Shown: one piece after another, positions 22,723 through 27,545 of the stretch
Position numbering within the stretch: position 1 is the first letter of the stretch
How the letters are laid out: every line of letters begins with the position of its first letter
DNA from: Oscillospiraceae bacterium
GTDB lineage: Bacteria; Bacillota; Clostridia; Oscillospirales; Ruminococcaceae
NCBI GenBank assembly: GCA_016303235.1
Contig: JAEDMB010000006.1
Span: forward strand, 1-27,545
Direction of reading: 5' to 3'
Length of the DNA stretch: 27,545 nucleotides
Position numbers and translations under genes: made by a program
The notes under the pieces: generated by a model
Told to the model about the DNA's origin: nothing
What the model saw: the letters and a program-made list of their open reading frames with translations, nothing else
Databases searched by the model: none

Positions 22723-23841
22723 ATGAACGTTCTTGAAAGAATGGAAAAAATAGGAGCAGACAAGAAAATTGCTGATTTCAGAGTAAAGCAACAGCAATCC
22801 TATGAGTTTAAAATAAGCTATGCTGAAATACGTGCCAGAGAGTTTTACAGAGAATGTGGGAAGCGTGATTTGAATTGTCATGTATCAGTCGGCGGACTTG
22901 ACAGCATAACCTTGTATATGTTTCTGAAATCAATCGGAATCGATGTTCCGGGAGTAACCGTTTCCTGTTTGGAGGACAAATCAATTCAAAAAGTTCATAA
23001 ACAAATTGGATTAATTTGCTTAAAGCCTCTTAAATCAAAAGTTGATGTAATCAGGGAATACGGATTTCCGATAATATCCAAAGAAACAGCAAGTAAAATC
23101 AGCCTTCTGCAAAGACCTTCGGAGGACAACAAAACTGTAAGGCACGCAATAATAACAGGCGAAACCGGAGAATACGGTGGAAACCGTAAAAACAGCAGAA
23201 TGAAAATGTCACAGATATGGCTTGACCTGTTCGGAGGATATGAGAACGAAACAGAACATGTTGACTATCTCAAGCCTGATTTCAAAGTATCAGATAAATG
23301 CTGTTATTATCTGAAAGAAAAGCCCTGCGATAACTGGGCAAAAGAAAATAACTCTGTTCCTTATCTGGGGCTTATGGCATCAGAAGGCGGACGCAGACAA
23401 AAATCGCTTATGATAAACGGTTGTAACTACTTCGGAGCTTCAACAATACGTTCCGCACCGTTTGCAATATTCAGCCGTCAGGACTTGTTACAGCTTGCTG
23501 TTGACTTAAACGTTCCTGTTCCGGAGATATACGGCGAAATAAAGCGTGATGAAAACGGATTGCTTTATACTACTAAGGCGCAGAGAACAGGCTGTTCAAT
23601 GTGCGGTTTCGGGATTCAAAAAGAACACATTCGACCTCATCGTTTTGATATGCTTTACGAAAACAACCCAAAAGAATGGAATTTCTGGCTGAATGATATC
23701 GGATTCGGAAATGTTTTTGACTGGATAGGATTCAAATGGCGACAGCCTTTCATTCCAGGAGAAAAAGCTTGGATTTCTCAAGCTGAACGTGATGATATGA
23801 TAGCATTCAGACATACTGGTCAGATGTCTTTTTTTGAATAA
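22723..23841 (+). CDS. Phage PAPS/APS-reductase-like protein with candidate Fe-S site
   Basis: A 372-residue member of the PP-loop ATP-pyrophosphatase/PAPS reductase superfamily. The PP-loop is SVGGLDS (55-61), with Val56 in place of the usual first Ser of SGGxDS. Cysteine pairs C193-C194 and C291-x2-C294 give the CC-x96-CxxC pattern that binds a 4Fe-4S cluster in APS reductases. The catalytic C-terminal Cys of those enzymes is absent. The protein instead ends in GQMSFFE, which resembles a bacterial beta-clamp-binding peptide (QLxLF type). The AGGAGGG site and early-operon position support expression with replication genes. Sulfur or nucleotide modification is inference; the superfamily also includes DndC of DNA phosphorothioation. 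Confidence 0.82.
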   Translation: MNVLERMEKIGADKKIADFRVKQQQSYEFKISYAEIRAREFYRECGKRDLNCHVSVGGLDSITLYMFLKSIGIDVPGVTVSCLEDKSIQKVHKQIGLICLKPLKSKVDVIREYGFPIISKETASKISLLQRPSEDNKTVRHAIITGETGEYGGNRKNSRMKMSQIWLDLFGGYENETEHVDYLKPDFKVSDKCCYYLKEKPCDNWAKENNSVPYLGLMASEGGRRQKSLMINGCNYFGASTIRSAPFAIFSRQDLLQLAVDLNVPVPEIYGEIKRDENGLLYTTKAQRTGCSMCGFGIQKEHIRPHRFDMLYENNPKEWNFWLNDIGFGNVFDWIGFKWRQPFIPGEKAWISQAERDDMIAFRHTGQMSFFE

Positions 23842-23846
23842 AAAAA

Positions 23847-23870
23847 TCCCGTACCGCAACGGCACGGGAA
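23847..23870 (-). terminator. Hairpin between the PAPS-like and radical SAM genes, T-tract on the minus strand
   Basis: TCCCGT (23847-23852) pairs with ACGGGA (23864-23869), and CCG with CGG inside, around a CAA(C) loop. On the plus strand it is followed by A residues, not T; on the minus strand it is followed by TTTTTTATTC. As an intrinsic terminator it would work on antisense transcripts only; on the sense mRNA it is a stable inter-gene stem. Confidence 0.55.
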
Positions 23871-23922
23871 AAAGCTATAAAAAAATTTTAATCTATATTT
23901 ATTATAACAGGAAGTGAAAAAA

Positions 23923-24840
23923 ATGTCAAGAGTAAAAATCGGATTGTGGTCAGATAGTCACAATTTTCCGAGTCTGCCTCTGATGAAGTTATCGGCATAT
24001 CATAAATCACTTGGAGATTCAGTGGAGCTTTTTAACCGTTGGAACAGCTATGATTTGGTTTACGCATCGAAAACTTTCAGTTTTACGGACGATATTGACA
24101 TATATCCTGTTAATGCATATGAAATCAGAAAAGGCGGTACGGGATACTGTATAAGCGTACACAACGGCAGAGAACTTTTTGATACTTCAAAAAATATCGG
24201 TTTACCACGTGAAATTGAACATATATATCCCGATTACAGCCTTTATCCTGAATACAAGTATGCTGTCGGGTTTCTTACAAGGGGGTGCCCGAGAAACTGC
24301 GGATTTTGTGTAGTTGGCAAAAAAGAGGGGCGATGTTCCGAACAGGTTGCAGATTTATCAGAGTTCTGGAGAGGTCAAAAGGAAATAAAGCTTCTCGACC
24401 CGAATATCCTCGCTTGCAAAAATCACGAAAAACTACTGCAACAACTTGCTGAAAGTAAAGCAAGCATAGATTTTACTCAAGGGCTTGACATAAGGCTGAC
24501 CAATCCGGATAATATTCGACTTCTGAATCAGATAAAAACGAGCAGATTGCATTTTGCGTGGGACGACCCGAAACAGGATTTAACACGCTATTTCAATCAA
24601 TTTTCAAAACACACCAATTTGAAAAGTTATACAAAAAAATCTGTTTACGTTTTAACAAACTATAACAGCACTCTTGATGAAGACTTATACAGGATATATA
24701 CCCTGCGTGATTTAGGATATAGTCCGTATGTGATGATTTATCAGAAAGAAACTGCTCCAAAGGAAATCAGAAGGTTACAGCGGTGGTGCAACTGCCGTTG
24801 GATTTTCAGAAGTACAGAAAAATTTGAAGAATACAAGTAA
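23923..24840 (+). CDS. Radical SAM protein of phage type
   Basis: A 305-residue protein from the ATG 8 nt after AGGAAG. Residues 1-110 look like a Rossmann-type, B12-binding-like domain (VKIGLWSDSHNFPSLPLMKLSAYHK starts it, shown in part). The radical SAM cluster motif is C122-x3-C126-x2-C129 (GCPRNCGFC), which binds the 4Fe-4S/SAM centre. FTQGLDIRL and HFAWDD follow at the usual barrel positions. It is known as a recurrent phage/Clostridial neighbour of PAPS-reductase-like genes, but its reaction is not established. Co-location 81 nt after the PAPS-like gene suggests a joint modification pathway. Confidence 0.85.
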   Translation: MSRVKIGLWSDSHNFPSLPLMKLSAYHKSLGDSVELFNRWNSYDLVYASKTFSFTDDIDIYPVNAYEIRKGGTGYCISVHNGRELFDTSKNIGLPREIEHIYPDYSLYPEYKYAVGFLTRGCPRNCGFCVVGKKEGRCSEQVADLSEFWRGQKEIKLLDPNILACKNHEKLLQQLAESKASIDFTQGLDIRLTNPDNIRLLNQIKTSRLHFAWDDPKQDLTRYFNQFSKHTNLKSYTKKSVYVLTNYNSTLDEDLYRIYTLRDLGYSPYVMIYQKETAPKEIRRLQRWCNCRWIFRSTEKFEEYK

Positions 24841-24862
24841 ATAGAAAGGAGTGCCAATAGTT

Positions 24863-25120
24863 ATGGCAATAGTAAGATGTGATATATGCGGTAAGCATTA
24901 CATAAAAAGCGATGTAATCTGTTACGATATCGACGACAATATAATTTGTGAAAACTGCGTAGACAAATATGTCAGATTTCGTTGTGACGACGAAGAACCA
25001 ACCGAAGCAACCTGTGATGTATGCAACGAAAAGATTGTAGACAGCAAACGCTATTTATTAGACGGCAACACGGTGTGTACAGATTGCATTGATGATTATG
25101 TCTCCGAATGTCAAGTTTAA
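24863..25120 (+). CDS. Small four-CxxC zinc-binding protein
   Basis: An 85-residue protein with four CxxC pairs: CDIC, CENC, CDVC, CTDC. They form two similar halves, each about 25-30 residues with a CxxC at both ends (C-x2-C...C-x2-C), as in tandem treble-clef or LIM-like zinc knuckles. AAAGGAG lies 11 nt before the chosen ATG; a GTG at 24851 is the alternative. It is rich in Asp and Glu and not obviously DNA-binding. A protein-protein adaptor in the early operon is possible; function unknown. Confidence 0.7.
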   Translation: MAIVRCDICGKHYIKSDVICYDIDDNIICENCVDKYVRFRCDDEEPTEATCDVCNEKIVDSKRYLLDGNTVCTDCIDDYVSECQV

Positions 25121-25143
25121 ACAAAGGAGGGTTTAAATCCAAT

Positions 25144-25794
25144 ATGATACTTTTTGACCCTGAAAGCCGTGAGGAATGGCTTAAATGTCGTAAAAGCGGA
25201 ATCGGCGGAAGTGATGCCGGAAGCGTTGCCGGGCTTAATAAGTACAAATCCAACGTTAAGCTTTGGAACGAAAAAGCCGGAAAAACCGTTCCAGAGGACA
25301 TTTCAGAGAAATCGGCAGTAAAATTCGGAAAACAAGCCGAACCTATAATCAGGGGACTTTTCAAGCTGAATTTTCCGCAGTATACCGTTGATTATCATGA
25401 ATACAGAATGTATGGTACACGTGACCGTCCTTTTATGTATGCCACGCTTGACGGCGAGCTTACGGAACGTGAAACAGGTCAGCACGGTGTATTGGAAATC
25501 AAAACCACGACTATTCAGAACTCTGTACAGTGGTCTGAATGGGATAATCGTATTCCGGACAGCTATTATATTCAGATACTTCATCAGCTTGCTTGTACAG
25601 GCTGGAATTTTGCGATACTTTATGCTTGTATGAACTATTTAAGCAAAAGCGAAAAGAGAACGCTGTTCAGATATTATCGGATTGACCGGAACGATGTTTT
25701 GTCTGACATAAACTGGCTTATCTGCAAAGAAACTGATTTCTGGGAATCCGTGAAAAAAAATAAAGAGCCGGATTTGATTCTTCCGGAAATTTAG
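25144..25794 (+). CDS. YqaJ-family viral recombinase / exonuclease
   Basis: A 216-residue lambda-exonuclease-like nuclease that resects DNA ends for RecT-mediated annealing. Seen: SREEWLKCRKSGIGGSDA start motif, KFGKQAEPII, the metal site Asp103 (ATLDGEL) with Glu118-x-Lys120 (VLEIKTTT), and YYIQILHQLACTG. I prefer the ATG at 25144 (AAAGGAGGG upstream, 13 nt) over the in-frame ATG at 25108, which would overlap the zinc protein. It is followed after 9 nt by a DUF1351 gene and then recT. Confidence 0.9.
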   Translation: MILFDPESREEWLKCRKSGIGGSDAGSVAGLNKYKSNVKLWNEKAGKTVPEDISEKSAVKFGKQAEPIIRGLFKLNFPQYTVDYHEYRMYGTRDRPFMYATLDGELTERETGQHGVLEIKTTTIQNSVQWSEWDNRIPDSYYIQILHQLACTGWNFAILYACMNYLSKSEKRTLFRYYRIDRNDVLSDINWLICKETDFWESVKKNKEPDLILPEI

Positions 25795-25803
25795 GAGGTT
25801 AAA

Positions 25804-26589
25804 ATGGAAATCAAAGTTATAACCGATTTATCGGTGATTCCTCATAAAATCGATTTCAACTCAGAGGAACTCAAAAGCGAGCTTGCTCCGAAGCTGGAAT
25901 TTTATAAAAATCTTGTTGTCACAGAGGACAGCATAAAGGACGCAAAATCTGACCGTGCAAAGCTGAATAAGCTTAAATCAGCGTTCGAGGACAAGCGTAA
26001 GGAAATGAAAAAAATTTGTCTTGCACCTTACGAAAAATTTGAAAAGGAATGTAAAGAAATCACTTCAATGATTGATGAAGCTTCAGGCTCTATTGATATT
26101 CAGGTAAAGGACTTTGAAGAAATCAAAAAGCAGAAAAAATATTCCGAAATCGAGAACTACTATAATTCTCTCGAAAAGCCGGACTACATAACGCTTGAAA
26201 GTGTTTTGAATCCCAAATGGGCGAATGCGACTGTAAGTATCGAAGGTATCAAACAGGAAATCACTGCAAATATATCCCGAATTGCGGACGATATGGACGA
26301 AATTTCACATATATACGGCGGTTTGCCGGTTTTCACAGCAATAAAAAATAAATTTGCAGAAACTCTTGACAAATCGACAACACTTGCTTATGCGACTATT
26401 CTTGAACGTGATTACCGAGCTGAACAGGAGCAGAAATCACGTATACAGGCAGAAACTTCTCCACCGGTCGTTTCAGAGCCGGAGAAACTTATTTCAGGTA
26501 CTTTTGAAGTCTCCTGTACAAAATCACAGCTTATCAGACTCCGTGATTTTATGAAAAATAACGGTATAACATTTAAAATCGTAAAATAG
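25804..26589 (+). CDS. DUF1351-family phage protein
   Basis: A 261-residue, charged, largely helical protein with a long coiled-coil-like region (about 45-115; SDRAKLNKLKSAFEDKRKEM...) and a C-terminal GTFEVSCTKSQLIRLRDFMK segment. It matches the DUF1351 family found between YqaJ-type nucleases and RecT in Firmicutes phages. The role is presumed to be in recombination or replication, with no catalytic residues visible. AGGAGG overlaps the preceding stop codon. Confidence 0.8.
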   Translation: MEIKVITDLSVIPHKIDFNSEELKSELAPKLEFYKNLVVTEDSIKDAKSDRAKLNKLKSAFEDKRKEMKKICLAPYEKFEKECKEITSMIDEASGSIDIQVKDFEEIKKQKKYSEIENYYNSLEKPDYITLESVLNPKWANATVSIEGIKQEITANISRIADDMDEISHIYGGLPVFTAIKNKFAETLDKSTTLAYATILERDYRAEQEQKSRIQAETSPPVVSEPEKLISGTFEVSCTKSQLIRLRDFMKNNGITFKIVK

Positions 26590-26600
26590 GAGGAATTTTT

Positions 26601-27425
26601 ATGGCAGTCAATAACAGTTTAACTCAGAACAATGAAAAGAAACGAGTACCTTTTTCAGTCGCAATTCAGACTTCACTTTATCAGAACCTCGTCCGCAATA
26701 CACTTGGCGACCCCAAAAAGTCATCTCGTTTCATCACAGCTATTACTTCGGCAGTAAGTGTAAATCCCAAACTGCAGAACTGTGATGCCGGCTCAATACT
26801 TTCTGCCGGACTTCTCGGAGAATCTCTTAACCTTTCCCCGTCCCCTCAACTTGGAATGTATTACATTGTTCCCTATGGTCAGCAAGCACAGTTCCAGTTA
26901 GGATATAAGGGCTATATACAGCTTGCAATACGTTCCGGTCAGTACCGTAAAATTAACGTTGTGCCGATAAAGCAGGGCGAACTTATACGATTTGACCCGC
27001 TTAATGAAGAAATCGAAGTCAATTTGATTGATGACGAATCAGAACGTGAAAGCACTCCGACAACAGGTTATTATGCATTCTTTGAGTATCTTAACGGATT
27101 CAGAAAAGCTATTTACTGGAGCAGAGAGAAAATGGAGGTGCATGCAAAGAAGTATTCCAAAAACTATTCTTCCATCTGGGGTTCTGATTTTGACAAAATG
27201 GCTTGCAAAACAATGCTCCGTCAGCTTATTTCAAAATGGGGTATTATGTCGGTCGATATGGAAAAAGCATTTACAAGCGATATGGCGGTAATCAAATCAG
27301 ACGGAAGTGCAGAATATATCGACAATCCTAAGCACATCGAATCTGATGTCGAAGTTCCGCAGACTTCAATTCCTGAACCCGTCAGCGAACAGAATGATGA
27401 TTTTGCAAGCATTATGGAGGATTAA
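26601..27425 (+). CDS. recT: RecT-family single-strand annealing protein
   Basis: A 274-residue protein that anneals resected strands together with the YqaJ exonuclease. Family landmarks: FITAITSAVSVNPKLQNCD, SILSAGLLGESLNLSPSPQLG, YIVPYGQQAQFQLGYKGYIQ, and WGSDFDKMACKTMLRQLISK; the acidic, disordered tail (about 240-274) ends DFASIMED and resembles SSB-interacting or partner tails. The ssb gene follows immediately. Confidence 0.95.
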   Translation: MAVNNSLTQNNEKKRVPFSVAIQTSLYQNLVRNTLGDPKKSSRFITAITSAVSVNPKLQNCDAGSILSAGLLGESLNLSPSPQLGMYYIVPYGQQAQFQLGYKGYIQLAIRSGQYRKINVVPIKQGELIRFDPLNEEIEVNLIDDESERESTPTTGYYAFFEYLNGFRKAIYWSREKMEVHAKKYSKNYSSIWGSDFDKMACKTMLRQLISKWGIMSVDMEKAFTSDMAVIKSDGSAEYIDNPKHIESDVEVPQTSIPEPVSEQNDDFASIMED

Positions 27426-27430
27426 TTGTT

Positions 27431-27545
27431 ATGATTAATTCTATTATCCTTATGGGCAGACTTACCGCTGACCCCGATTTCAGTCAGACTCAGAACGGAA
27501 CTGCTTACTGCCGTTTTACAGTAGCTATCGACAGAAAATTTGCCG
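27431..27545 (+). CDS. ssb: Single-stranded DNA-binding protein, N-terminal part
   Basis: The first 38 codons of an OB-fold SSB (MINSIILMGRLTADPDF, then NGTAYCRFTVAIDRKF) before the window ends. It starts 5 nt after the recT stop codon, completing an exonuclease-annealase-SSB set. The C-terminal tip cannot be seen. Confidence 0.92.
   Translation, partial: MINSIILMGRLTADPDFSQTQNGTAYCRFTVAIDRKFA

Larger units (their letters stand above)
18858..27545. mobile_element. Left part of a prophage (or related integrated element), right end outside window
   Basis: Immediately downstream of the tRNA-Ser genes the content switches to a temperate-phage early region in canonical order: integrase, divergent CI/Cro-like switch with operators, Bro-N/KilAC antirepressor, small HTH and membrane proteins, phage-type PAPS-reductase-like and radical SAM proteins, then YqaJ-DUF1351-RecT-SSB. 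No structural, packaging or conjugation genes are seen before the window ends, so phage versus integrative element is inferred from the recombination and antirepressor genes. The attachment core cannot be placed with one end only. Confidence 0.85.

Noticed and set aside
1..27545. CRISPR array, transposase or rRNA
   Set aside because: No regularly spaced repeats, no transposase motifs and no rRNA sequence were seen on either strand.

Overview
The window reads as a low-GC Gram-positive gut or rumen anaerobe, most likely a Ruminococcus-like member of the Oscillospiraceae. The basis is AT-rich sequence with strong AGGAGG ribosome binding sites, a secreted protein with a C-terminal dockerin, the DapL route to diaminopimelate, a YerC/TrpR-like regulator and a Firmicutes-style type VII secretion locus. 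The species assignment is inference.

Region 1 (1-7520) is the 3' part of a tightly packed type VII (WXG100/Ess) operon. It holds the tail of an unidentified protein, an EssC-type ATPase split over two genes (N-terminal/transmembrane/first ATPase, then degenerate second and third ATPases, as in mycobacterial EccCa/EccCb), a WXG100 protein, and a pseudokinase-TM-extracellular protein that looks like an enlarged EssB/YukC counterpart with a CAP-like end. A strong hairpin closes it.

Region 2 (7527-12243) is regulatory and transport. On the minus strand are an ABC-2 exporter pair and an XRE protein fused to what looks like a complete desulfoferrodoxin module. Divergently transcribed are a methyltransferase-TetR fusion and a second methyltransferase. 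The shared intergenic region has two back-to-back sigma-A promoters, each overlapped by its own inverted repeat.

Region 3 (12262-18540) is chromosomal housekeeping: dapF-dapL (LL-DAP aminotransferase pathway), a secreted dockerin protein, a P2-type cation ATPase behind a probable yybP-ykoY manganese riboswitch with its own terminator, and a YerC/YecD TrpR-like gene.

Region 4 (18606-27545) starts with two tRNA-Ser genes (TGA, GCT). Next to them is the left end of a prophage or related integrated element: tyrosine integrase, RelE/RelB-type toxin-antitoxin, CI/Cro-like divergent switch with three operator-like repeats, Bro-N antirepressor, small HTH and membrane proteins, a PAPS/APS-reductase-like protein with a possible Fe-S site and a clamp-binding-like tail, a radical SAM protein, a four-CxxC zinc protein, and a YqaJ-DUF1351-RecT-SSB recombination module. 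The window ends inside ssb, so the right end and the attachment sites are not visible.
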